Origin: an uncultured Anaerolineaceae bacterium
Lineage (GTDB): Bacteria > Chloroflexota > Anaerolineae > Anaerolineales > Anaerolineaceae
Direction of reading: 5' to 3'
NCBI GenBank assembly: GCA_937920255.1
Contig: CALDSL010000243.1
Location: forward strand, 1-10,626
Length of the DNA: 10,626 bases
Shown: positions 5,117 to 10,626 of the stretch, in pieces
Layout of the letters: every line of letters begins with the position of its first letter
Position numbering within the stretch: the stretch's first letter is position 1
The notes under the pieces: generated by a model
Told to the model about the DNA's origin: nothing
What the model saw: only the letters and a program-made list of their open reading frames with translations
Databases searched by the model: none
Translations under genes and position numbers: made by a program

Positions 5117-5908
5117 CTAGACGTTCCAGCCCCGCGAGCGCGCTTCCTGTTCCAGGCGCGCCACGCGTTGTTCCAGTGTGAGCGGCGGCGGCGGGGTGGT
5201 ATCCAGCTTGGCAAACTGCCGCAGTTGCGCCAGATCCCCATTGAAGTAGTTCACATCCAGCGCGGTGGAAACCCCGGGCAGGATGAATTTATCGCCGGTG
5301 AATTGCCAGAAGGTCCATTTTGTGCAGCCGGTCGGCAGGCTCGGCCCGGGGATGCTGGGCCGGTACTGGGTCTTGAACACGTCCCAGGTGGTCTTGATGC
5401 GCCCGGTGGCGTAGGGATAATGCGCCATCCACAACGGCCACTGGCAAACCCAGTTGAGCATGGGGCGCGCGAAACCGTGAATAAAGGATGCGCGGCTGTA
5501 CAGCACCGCGGGAGTAGCCAATTCCTGTTTCCAGGTGTTTAGAATGGTGCGCGCGTTATTGCTGATGGCGTCCGGCGAAAGATACTTGGTGATGCTCCCC
5601 GAGGACCATTCCTGCCAGTCCGCCCAAAACTGCTCCACATCCGCCGCGACCATGTGGAATTTTAAACCTCTGGTGTTGTTGACGAAATACAAGGCTTGCG
5701 ATTCAGCGTTGACCAGCGGGTCGCACCAGTGGTACAGCCCCACGATCAACCCAGCAGCGTTCGCGCCTTCTACGTGCGAGCGCAGCATGGTATCGACGGT
5801 ATAGTTGCCCTGTGTAGCCTTGATAAAGACAAATTCAACCCCGTTGGCTTTCAGCGTCGCCCAATCAACGGTCGGTTGCCACCGGCTCACATCAACCCCA
5901 TGGATCAT
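5117..5908 (-). CDS. GH25 muramidase (lysozyme, Lyc/Cellosyl type)
   Basis: A glycoside hydrolase family 25 enzyme, predicted to cut the MurNAc-GlcNAc bond of peptidoglycan. The N-terminus GVDVSRWQPTVDW carries the first catalytic-site Asp (Asp6). FVFIKATQGNYTVD (26-39) and GLYHWCDP (57-64) are typical family strands, and AADVEQ supplies Asp90 and Glu92, the DxE pair with the acid/base Glu. The chain has 263 residues. After the catalytic domain come a TTPPPP linker and a short coiled-coil-like end (LTLEQRVARLEQEARS). There is no signal peptide, which fits a phage endolysin or a protein released in another way. The ATG at 5908 has AGGAG 7 bases upstream. A strong promoter lies about 140 bases further up, leaving a long leader. 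The gene is divergent from the L,D-transpeptidase. Confidence 0.9.
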   Translation of the reverse strand: MIHGVDVSRWQPTVDWATLKANGVEFVFIKATQGNYTVDTMLRSHVEGANAAGLIVGLYHWCDPLVNAESQALYFVNNTRGLKFHMVAADVEQFWADWQEWSSGSITKYLSPDAISNNARTILNTWKQELATPAVLYSRASFIHGFARPMLNWVCQWPLWMAHYPYATGRIKTTWDVFKTQYRPSIPGPSLPTGCTKWTFWQFTGDKFILPGVSTALDVNYFNGDLAQLRQFAKLDTTPPPPLTLEQRVARLEQEARSRGWNV

Positions 5909-6042
5909 CGTGATTCTCCTTTTTCTCTAACGTTTCAATACCGGCTTCGATGCAGTACCCGGCGGCAGATTCACATCCCCGCCGGCGCCTTACGGATTGA
6001 CGATGCTTTCCCGGTTTGAACACCAATACCCCCTCACCAACT
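5909..6042 (-). ncRNA. Long, apparently structured leader of the muramidase gene (candidate cis-acting or orphan RNA)
   Basis: The RNA between the predicted start of transcription and the muramidase ATG is about 134 bases. It contains a perfect 7-base-pair stem CCGGCGG/CCGCCGG (5985-5979 with 5965-5959), inside which GAT-GTGA-ATC forms a second helix with a GNRA tetraloop. ACCGG (6015-6011) can pair with CCGGT (5944-5940) and enclose the whole. CC-GTAA-GG (about 5995-5988) offers another GNRA loop. GGTATTG occurs twice. The layout suggests a riboswitch or structured non-coding RNA. I cannot assign a class. Confidence 0.4.
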
Positions 6043-6048
6043 ACATCA

Positions 6049-6077
6049 ATTATAGAAGATCCGGAAAGAACCGTCAA
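6049..6077 (-). promoter_or_regulatory. Promoter of the muramidase gene
   Basis: Read on the minus strand, TTGACG (6077-6072), a 17-base spacer and a perfect TATAAT (6054-6049) make the best housekeeping promoter in the window. Transcription would start near 6042. It faces away from the L,D-transpeptidase promoter about 60 bases to the right. Confidence 0.75.
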
Positions 6078-6134
6078 AACATCTGATGCAACCAACGTGC
6101 CACAAGGGTTGATTCCCGAAAACTTGACACCATT

Positions 6135-6143
6135 TGGTATAAT
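6135..6143 (+). promoter_or_regulatory. Extended -10 promoter of the L,D-transpeptidase gene
   Basis: TGGTATAAT is a perfect -10 box with the TGn extension. TTGACA lies at 6124-6129 but only 8 bases from the -10 box, too close to serve as its -35 box. The extension may make up for that. The -10 box ends 9 bases before the ATG at 6153, so transcription would start between about 6150 and 6153, at or next to the start codon. Confidence 0.65.
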
Positions 6144-6152
6144 GTGGACACA

Positions 6153-7205
6153 ATGACTACGAAATACACCCGCCGCGAATTTCTCAAACTTGGCAGCCTG
6201 GCCCTCGGCTCGCTGGCGTTTCGCCCGTTTTTCCCCAACTGGGATGAGGTGGAAAGCAGCGACACGGTGCGCGTTGCAACCACATCGGTGAGTGTGTACA
6301 GCCGGCCGGATGACACCAGCCGCATTGTCCACACCCGCTACCGCGACGAGCTGCTGCACGTCTACTACCCGGTTGTTTCCGAATTTGGCCCGGGGTATAA
6401 CCCGCTGTGGTACCGCGTGTGGGGCGGATACATCCATTCGGCGCGGCTGCAGCAGGTGAAGACCCGTCTGAACAGCGTGCTGGCCAAAGCGCCGGAAAAG
6501 CCGCGCCTGGCGCAGATCACGGTGCCGTTTACGCGCGCCATGCACCTCAACCCGGTGCGCAAAACCTGGGAACCGGTCTACCGGTTGTATTATGATTCAA
6601 CTCACTGGATCGTCGGCATCGAGGAAGGCCCTGACGGCGAGCCCTGGTATAAACTGCAGGACGAACTGTTTGACACTCTGTACCATTACCACGTACCCGC
6701 CGTCCACGTGCGCCCGATTGAAGACGAAGAGCTAGCGCCGATTTCACCGGATGTGCCGCCTGAGAAGAAGCGCATCGAGGTTTCCATCGCAATGCAAACG
6801 TTGAAAGCCTATGAAGGCGATAACCTGGTGTTCGAGACCAGGATATCCTCCGGGATGCCTGACAGCCGCCCCAACCCGCCCGGCGGTATCCCCACCGATA
6901 CGCCGCGCGGCACGTTCAACGTGCAGTCCAAGATGCCCTCGAAACACATGGGCGACGGCGGGGTGACTTCTGATCTGGAAGCTTATGAGCTGCCCGGCGT
7001 GCCCTGGACGTGCTTTTTTGAGCCAAAAACCGGAGTGGCAACCCATGGTACCTACTGGCACCGCAATTACGGCATGACCATGAGCCACGGCTGTGTCAAC
7101 ATGACGCCCGAAGAATCGATGTGGATCTTCCGCTGGACAACGCCGGTGGCCGCGCCGGATAAGATTGAAACGATTGGCATGGGCACGCGGGTGATCGTCA
7201 GCTAG
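6153..7205 (+). CDS. Tat-exported L,D-transpeptidase (YkuD domain)
   Basis: This enzyme is predicted to crosslink peptidoglycan stems through a catalytic Cys, outside the cytoplasmic membrane. The N-terminus TRREFLKLGSLALGSLAF is a twin-arginine signal (RRxFLK). Residues about 35-100 look like an SH3-type domain (VRVATTSVSVYSRPD). The YkuD domain fills the last 130 residues, with HGTYWH (His298) and SHGCVN (His312, catalytic Cys314), numbered from the ATG at 6153. The frame opens at a GTG at 6144, but that codon touches the -10 box, so I take the ATG at 6153, giving 350 residues and a leaderless or near-leaderless message. The gene is divergent from the GH25 muramidase, and the two could act on the same wall. 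Its stop overlaps that of hemW. Confidence 0.9.
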   Translation: MTTKYTRREFLKLGSLALGSLAFRPFFPNWDEVESSDTVRVATTSVSVYSRPDDTSRIVHTRYRDELLHVYYPVVSEFGPGYNPLWYRVWGGYIHSARLQQVKTRLNSVLAKAPEKPRLAQITVPFTRAMHLNPVRKTWEPVYRLYYDSTHWIVGIEEGPDGEPWYKLQDELFDTLYHYHVPAVHVRPIEDEELAPISPDVPPEKKRIEVSIAMQTLKAYEGDNLVFETRISSGMPDSRPNPPGGIPTDTPRGTFNVQSKMPSKHMGDGGVTSDLEAYELPGVPWTCFFEPKTGVATHGTYWHRNYGMTMSHGCVNMTPEESMWIFRWTTPVAAPDKIETIGMGTRVIVS

Positions 7206-8386
7206 CTTTCGCCCACAAATTCCATAAACACGCGGTTACCCAGCAGGCGGCCGCGGCGTGTCAGGCGCAGGCGGTCATTTTGCCATTCCAGCAGCCCCTG
7301 CCCCACCAGCCGCGCGATCTGCTCGCTGAATACGTCCGTCAGCCCGCGTCCAAAGCGACCCACAAATTGCGCATTGGAAACACCCAGCTCCACAAGCCGC
7401 AGCCCCACCATCATTGTTTCCTGCATGGCGGTGGTTTCATCCAACTGCACCGCGTTGGCCAGCGCCGGCCCCAGCGGAAACTCGCGCGGGGTGGCGTCTT
7501 CGCAGCGCGCGATATAGGCGCCGATGCCCAAAACGTTGGCGGTGCGCACCCCGGCGGCATAGCCGTGCGCGCCGGCCCCCAGCCCCAGGTACGGCCGGTT
7601 GAGCCAGTATTGCAGGTTATGTCGCGAAACCAGGAGCGTGCCATCTTCATCGCGGCGCGCCCAATTCGAGATCTCATATTGCTCAAAACCGGCTCCCTCT
7701 AGCCGCTCGCCGGCCCATTCGTACATATCCGCCGCCAGGTCATCGTCCGCCGCGGGCACCAGCCCGCGCGCCGCCCAATGCTGGAATGGCGTGCCGTGCT
7801 CGACGGTCAGCGCGTAGAATGAGAGATGCTCCGGATGCAAGCCGAGCACCAGATCCACGCTACGCTGCCAGCGTTCCATCGTTTGGAACGGCACGCCGAA
7901 GATCAGATCCAGGCTCAGGTTGTCAAATCCGGCCAGTCGCGACCATTCGACCGCCTGCACCGCGTCCAGGTAGGTGTGCTGGCGCTCCAGCAAACGCAGA
8001 TCATCCGGGTGCGCCGATTGGACGCCATAACTCAGCCGGTTGACACCTGCCGAGCGCAGCGCGCGCAAGTGCTCCAGGGTGACCGTACCCGGATTTGCCT
8101 CCAGCGTAATCTCCGCGCCGGGTTGCAAGTCAAAACAGCGCGCGGCCTGCTCGAGTATGCCGGCCACATCCTGCGCGGGCAGCAGCGAAGGCGTGCCGCC
8201 GCCAAAGAAAATGGTATGCACCGGTACCCGCTCCCCGGCCGCGGCGCTCACCAGCTCCATTTCGTGGCATAGGGCACCCATATAGCGGGGAATATTGTGT
8301 TCCTGCCCGGCGTATGTGTTAAAATCACAATAGGCGCAGCGATGCCGGCAAAAGGGGATGTGCAGGTACAGGCTGTGTGCTTCCAT
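7202..8386 (-). CDS. hemW: Radical SAM heme chaperone HemW
   Basis: HemW is a radical SAM protein with a 4Fe-4S cluster. In the family it binds heme and delivers it to respiratory enzymes; it is often mislabelled as oxygen-independent coproporphyrinogen oxidase. SLYLHIPFCRHRCAYCDF holds the CxxxCxxC cluster ligands (Cys13, Cys17, Cys20 from the chosen start). FFGGGTPSLL is the SAM-binding glycine motif, and the chain ends with the HemN_C-like LTRRGRLLGNRVFMEF. The length is 394 residues, close to the 378 of E. coli HemW. The open frame begins at a GTG at 8422, but Met at 8386 (MEAHSLYLHIPFC) fits the family better. No ribosome site precedes it, and a -10-like TGGTATCCT ends 7 bases before it. 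Its stop shares CTAG with the stop of the convergent transpeptidase gene. Confidence 0.92.
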   Translation of the reverse strand: MEAHSLYLHIPFCRHRCAYCDFNTYAGQEHNIPRYMGALCHEMELVSAAAGERVPVHTIFFGGGTPSLLPAQDVAGILEQAARCFDLQPGAEITLEANPGTVTLEHLRALRSAGVNRLSYGVQSAHPDDLRLLERQHTYLDAVQAVEWSRLAGFDNLSLDLIFGVPFQTMERWQRSVDLVLGLHPEHLSFYALTVEHGTPFQHWAARGLVPAADDDLAADMYEWAGERLEGAGFEQYEISNWARRDEDGTLLVSRHNLQYWLNRPYLGLGAGAHGYAAGVRTANVLGIGAYIARCEDATPREFPLGPALANAVQLDETTAMQETMMVGLRLVELGVSNAQFVGRFGRGLTDVFSEQIARLVGQGLLEWQNDRLRLTRRGRLLGNRVFMEFVGES

Positions 8387-8393
8387 AGAGAAG

Positions 8394-8402
8394 AGGATAC
8401 CA
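8394..8402 (-). promoter_or_regulatory. Possible extended -10 box of hemW
   Basis: On the minus strand TGGTATCCT matches the TGn extension and four of six -10 positions. It stands 7 bases before the ATG at 8386, as a leaderless promoter would. No good -35 box is present. This is tentative. Confidence 0.35.
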
Positions 8403-8446
8403 CAAGCGCAATGGCTTTGCACAGCCGCCCAATCCTTCCACTTACC

Positions 8447-8473
8447 TTGACACCCGCGCGCATATGGTATAAT
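8447..8473 (+). promoter_or_regulatory. Promoter of the LysM membrane protein gene
   Basis: A perfect TTGACA (8447-8452) and a perfect TATAAT (8468-8473) are 15 bases apart, slightly short. The -10 box has the TGn extension (TGGTATAAT). Transcription would start near 8480, directly in front of a stable hairpin. Confidence 0.7.
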
Positions 8474-8480
8474 TCTGTGC

Positions 8481-8499
8481 GCCGGGGGGTTTCCCCGGC
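8481..8499 (+). promoter_or_regulatory. 5'-terminal hairpin of the LysM gene leader
   Basis: GCCGGGG (8481-8487) pairs with CCCCGGC (8493-8499) around a 5-base loop. The stem would begin within a base or two of the predicted 5' end of the message, like the stabilising 5' stem-loops known from ompA. The 19 bases between it and the ATG hold no ribosome site. Confidence 0.5.
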
Positions 8500-8518
8500 A
8501 TCCATATTTCTATAGCCT

Positions 8519-9652
8519 ATGACAACACCTTCATCAACTACAAAAGTCTGCCCGACCTGTGGATCGCGCGTGAACGAAAACGTGACGCGCTGCCTGGTAT
8601 GCGGCACCAGCCTGACAGCGACGGCCACCACATCCAAAAAACCGATGCAAGGCCCGAGTATGCCGGCCATCAACTTAAGCCTGCCGGTTTTTCTGGGGTT
8701 AATCGTTCTGGTGCTCGCCATCGGCGCGGCGCTGGTCTTTGGCGTTTTGCAGGGAACCGGGAAGGTGGTGGAACCCACCGTCACGCCCACGGTGACTGCC
8801 ACCGCCACGGTCACGATTACTCCGCAGCCATCTGCCACCGCCACGTTTGCGCCCACGCTCACCCCGCTGCCGCCCACCGAGTACATCGTCAAGAGCGGCG
8901 ACGTGTGCAGCACCATTGCGCTGATCTTCAACGTGTCGGTGAACAGTATTGTGCTGGCCAACAACCTGCCGGCTGACTGCTCGCCGCTGGTGGAAGGCCA
9001 AAAGCTGCTCATTCCACAGCCGACCCCCACGGCCTCGCCCCAGCCCACCGCCACGCTCAGCGCCGCGGAATCGACCGAAGCCGCCTGCGAGAAGGTAGAC
9101 TACACCATTCAGTCCAACGACACGCTGAGCAGCATTGCCGCCACCTATAAAGTCAGCGTGCAGTCAATCAAAGACTTCAACGGTCTGACCTCCGACAACG
9201 TGATCGCGGGCACCACGGTGCGCATCCCGCTGTGCCAACGCAGCGCCTCGGGCGCGACGCCCACGCCCACCGCGCCGCCGCCCTACCCGGTTCCGAACCT
9301 GCTGCTGCCTGCCGACGGCGCCGCTTTCACCGTGGCGAATGAGACCATCACGCTGCAGTGGGCCTCGGTCGGCGAGCTGCGCCAGAACGAAACCTACGCG
9401 GTGACGGTGGAAGATGTGACCGAAGGCAACGGCCGCAAGATCACCGAATACACCACCGACACCAAGTACATCCTGCCGGTCAGCTTCCGCCCCAGTGGCA
9501 ACACGCCGCACATCATCCGCTGGTCGGTCGTGCCGGTGCGGCAGACGGGCAGCACCAAAGAAGGCCAGCCGATCTACGAACCGGCCGGCACCACCAGCCT
9601 GCAGCGCGTCTTTAGCTGGGTTGGCACCACGTCGAATACGCCCACCCCGTAA
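8519..9652 (+). CDS. Zinc-ribbon, membrane-anchored protein with two LysM domains
   Basis: This 377-residue protein probably spans the membrane once. A cytoplasmic zinc ribbon (Cys11, Cys14, Cys25, Cys28 in CPTCG and CLVCG) is followed by a membrane segment (about 59-85) and a Thr/Pro-rich linker. Two LysM domains come next: 131-166 (YIVKSGDVCSTIALIFNVS) and 203-238 (YTIQSNDTLSSIAATYKVS), which in the family bind N-acetylglucosamine chains of peptidoglycan. A second Pro/Thr linker leads to a C-terminal domain of about 110 residues with fibronectin-III-like strands (LLLPADGAAF, ITLQWAS). LysM1 has an extra Cys pair (Cys130, Cys154). There is no enzyme domain, so it may anchor or organise the wall. 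It has its own promoter, divergent from hemW, and ends in a strong terminator. Confidence 0.88.
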   Translation: MTTPSSTTKVCPTCGSRVNENVTRCLVCGTSLTATATTSKKPMQGPSMPAINLSLPVFLGLIVLVLAIGAALVFGVLQGTGKVVEPTVTPTVTATATVTITPQPSATATFAPTLTPLPPTEYIVKSGDVCSTIALIFNVSVNSIVLANNLPADCSPLVEGQKLLIPQPTPTASPQPTATLSAAESTEAACEKVDYTIQSNDTLSSIAATYKVSVQSIKDFNGLTSDNVIAGTTVRIPLCQRSASGATPTPTAPPPYPVPNLLLPADGAAFTVANETITLQWASVGELRQNETYAVTVEDVTEGNGRKITEYTTDTKYILPVSFRPSGNTPHIIRWSVVPVRQTGSTKEGQPIYEPAGTTSLQRVFSWVGTTSNTPTP

Positions 9653-9672
9653 CGCCATCTAACAAAGCACAC

Positions 9673-9706
9673 AAAACCGCCGGCGCATTTTACGCCGGCG
9701 GTTTTT
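9673..9706. terminator. Bidirectional intrinsic terminator
   Basis: A perfect 13-base-pair stem (AAAACCGCCGGCG, 9673-9685, with its complement 9693-9705) closes the loop CATTTTA and runs into TTTTT on the + strand. The A-run on the left gives a T-run when read on the minus strand. It lies between the convergent LysM gene and trxB and should end both. Confidence 0.92.
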
Positions 9707-9726
9707 GATTGGAAACGAGTTATCCG

Positions 9727-10626
9727 CTACTTGATGATCTGCGCGGTTGGCCCAACATCCTGCTGCTCGCTTTGCAGGAAATGGGTGGCGCGGATGGCCG
9801 CGGCCGCGCCCATGCCGGCCGATGTGACCACCTGGCGGAAGTTCGGGTCGGCCACTTCGCCGGCGGCAAAGACGCCGGGGATATTGGTATGGGTGAGCGA
9901 ATCGATGAGGATATAACCGTGCTCGTCCATCGACACCTGCCCCTGGAACAACTGCGAGTTGGGCGTGTGGCCGATGAAGATGAAAACGCCGTCGGTGGGG
10001 AACAGGCTGGTTTCACCGGTCTTTACATTGCGCAGCCGAACGGCTTCGGTCTTGTCGCTGCCGATGACCTCTTCCACCACGCTGTCAAAAATGTAGTTGA
10101 TCTTGGGGTTTTCGCGCGCCCGGCGCTGTAAAATCGCGCCGGCGCGGAACGTATCCCGGCGGTGGACCACCGTCACCGAGGAGGCGAAGCGCGTGAGAAA
10201 CAGGCCTTCCTCCAGCGCCGAATCGCCGCCGCCCACCACCACCACGCGCTTGTCCTTGAAAAACCAGCCGTCGCAGGTGGCGCACCACGACACGCCGCGG
10301 CCGGTCAGTTCGGTTTCGCCGGGAATGTGCAGCTTGTTGGGGGTTGCGCCGGTGGCGATGATCAGGGTGTCGCCGTAATAATCGCCGTTATCGGTGGTGA
10401 TGTGGAACGGGCGCCTGGACAGGTCCGCGGCGGTCATGGTGGCAAAATCGACCTGCGTGCCGAAGCGCTCGGCCTGTTTCTGGAACAACTCGGCCAGCGC
10501 CGGCCCGCCTACGCCGTCTGGAAAGCCAGGGTAATTCTCAATGCTATAGGTAATCGCCGCCTGGCCGCCCAGGTCGGTGCCGGTGATCACCACGGGCTCC
10601 AGCTCGGCGCGCGCGGCGTACAGCGC
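9727..10626 (-). CDS. trxB: Thioredoxin reductase, N-terminus beyond the window
   Basis: This FAD enzyme passes electrons from NADPH to thioredoxin in the cytoplasm. The visible 299 residues hold the redox-active CATC in VSWCATCDGWF, the NADPH site VVVVGGGDSALEE, HRRDTFRAG, which contacts the NADPH 2'-phosphate, and the FAD-binding end GEVADPNFRQVVTSAGMGAAAA. The frame runs open to the window edge, and the extra codons (ALYAARAELEPV) continue the family sequence. The GTG at 10593 is therefore internal, and about 20 N-terminal residues with the first FAD glycine motif lie outside. The length fits bacterial TrxB (about 320). Its start and promoter cannot be seen; it ends at the two-way terminator. 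Confidence 0.95.
   Translation of the reverse strand, partial: ALYAARAELEPVVITGTDLGGQAAITYSIENYPGFPDGVGGPALAELFQKQAERFGTQVDFATMTAADLSRRPFHITTDNGDYYGDTLIIATGATPNKLHIPGETELTGRGVSWCATCDGWFFKDKRVVVVGGGDSALEEGLFLTRFASSVTVVHRRDTFRAGAILQRRARENPKINYIFDSVVEEVIGSDKTEAVRLRNVKTGETSLFPTDGVFIFIGHTPNSQLFQGQVSMDEHGYILIDSLTHTNIPGVFAAGEVADPNFRQVVTSAGMGAAAAIRATHFLQSEQQDVGPTAQIIK

Noticed and set aside
5931..5960. CGTTTCAATACCGG resembling the start of a CRISPR repeat
   Set aside because: It occurs once, with no second copy or spacer; it is better explained as part of the muramidase leader.
6124..6129. TTGACA as the -35 box of the transpeptidase promoter
   Set aside because: It is only 8 bases from the -10 box, too close for normal use; kept as a finding on spacing.
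5892..6545. A 217-residue minus-strand frame across the muramidase-transpeptidase gap
   Set aside because: It covers two good divergent promoters and the coding strand of the transpeptidase, and has no family resemblance.
8248..9054. A 268-residue minus-strand frame over the hemW/LysM region
   Set aside because: Val/Gly/Ala-rich shadow of the Thr/Pro linker codons of the LysM gene, crossing the divergent promoters.
10593..10593. GTG at 10593 as the start of trxB
   Set aside because: The frame stays open to the window edge, and the extra residues continue the thioredoxin reductase sequence, so the start lies outside.

Overview
The window is GC-rich (roughly 60%) bacterial chromosome. It most resembles a Chloroflexota genome, probably class Anaerolineae. 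The signs are a membrane protein joining a zinc ribbon to LysM domains, a TPR-membrane-beta-helix protein, a Tat-exported L,D-transpeptidase, short GC-rich dispersed repeats, and promoters with strong TATAAT boxes, several of them extended to TGGTATAAT. This assignment is inferred from protein style, with no marker gene behind it.

Layout. (1) 1-2030: a phage-type recombination pair facing each other, a Bet/RecT single-strand annealing protein (+) and a RusA-family Holliday junction resolvase (-), separated by a strong hairpin. A repeat-rich non-coding stretch follows. (2) 2100-5110: a membrane O-acyltransferase (+) and a 589-residue TPR-membrane-beta-helix protein (+) whose outer part has 14 stacked 23-residue rungs. 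(3) 5117-7205: a cell-wall pair transcribed divergently from one intergenic region, a GH25 muramidase (-) with a long, apparently structured leader, and a Tat-exported L,D-transpeptidase (+) that looks leaderless. (4) 7202-9652: the heme chaperone HemW (-) and a zinc-ribbon/LysM membrane protein (+), again divergent. (5) 9727-10626: thioredoxin reductase (-), cut at its N-terminus by the window edge and separated from the LysM gene by a textbook two-way terminator.

Nearly every gene seems to be its own transcription unit: directions alternate, and a recognisable -10 box lies before each start visible in the window. The acyltransferase, the L,D-transpeptidase, the muramidase and the LysM protein share an envelope theme. 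Bet and RusA share a DNA-recombination theme and may share an SOS-like operator. The points most worth a second look are the structured leader of the muramidase, the candidate operators at bet and rusA, the regular beta-helix ladder, and the leaderless starts. No complete prophage, CRISPR array, tRNA or rRNA was seen.
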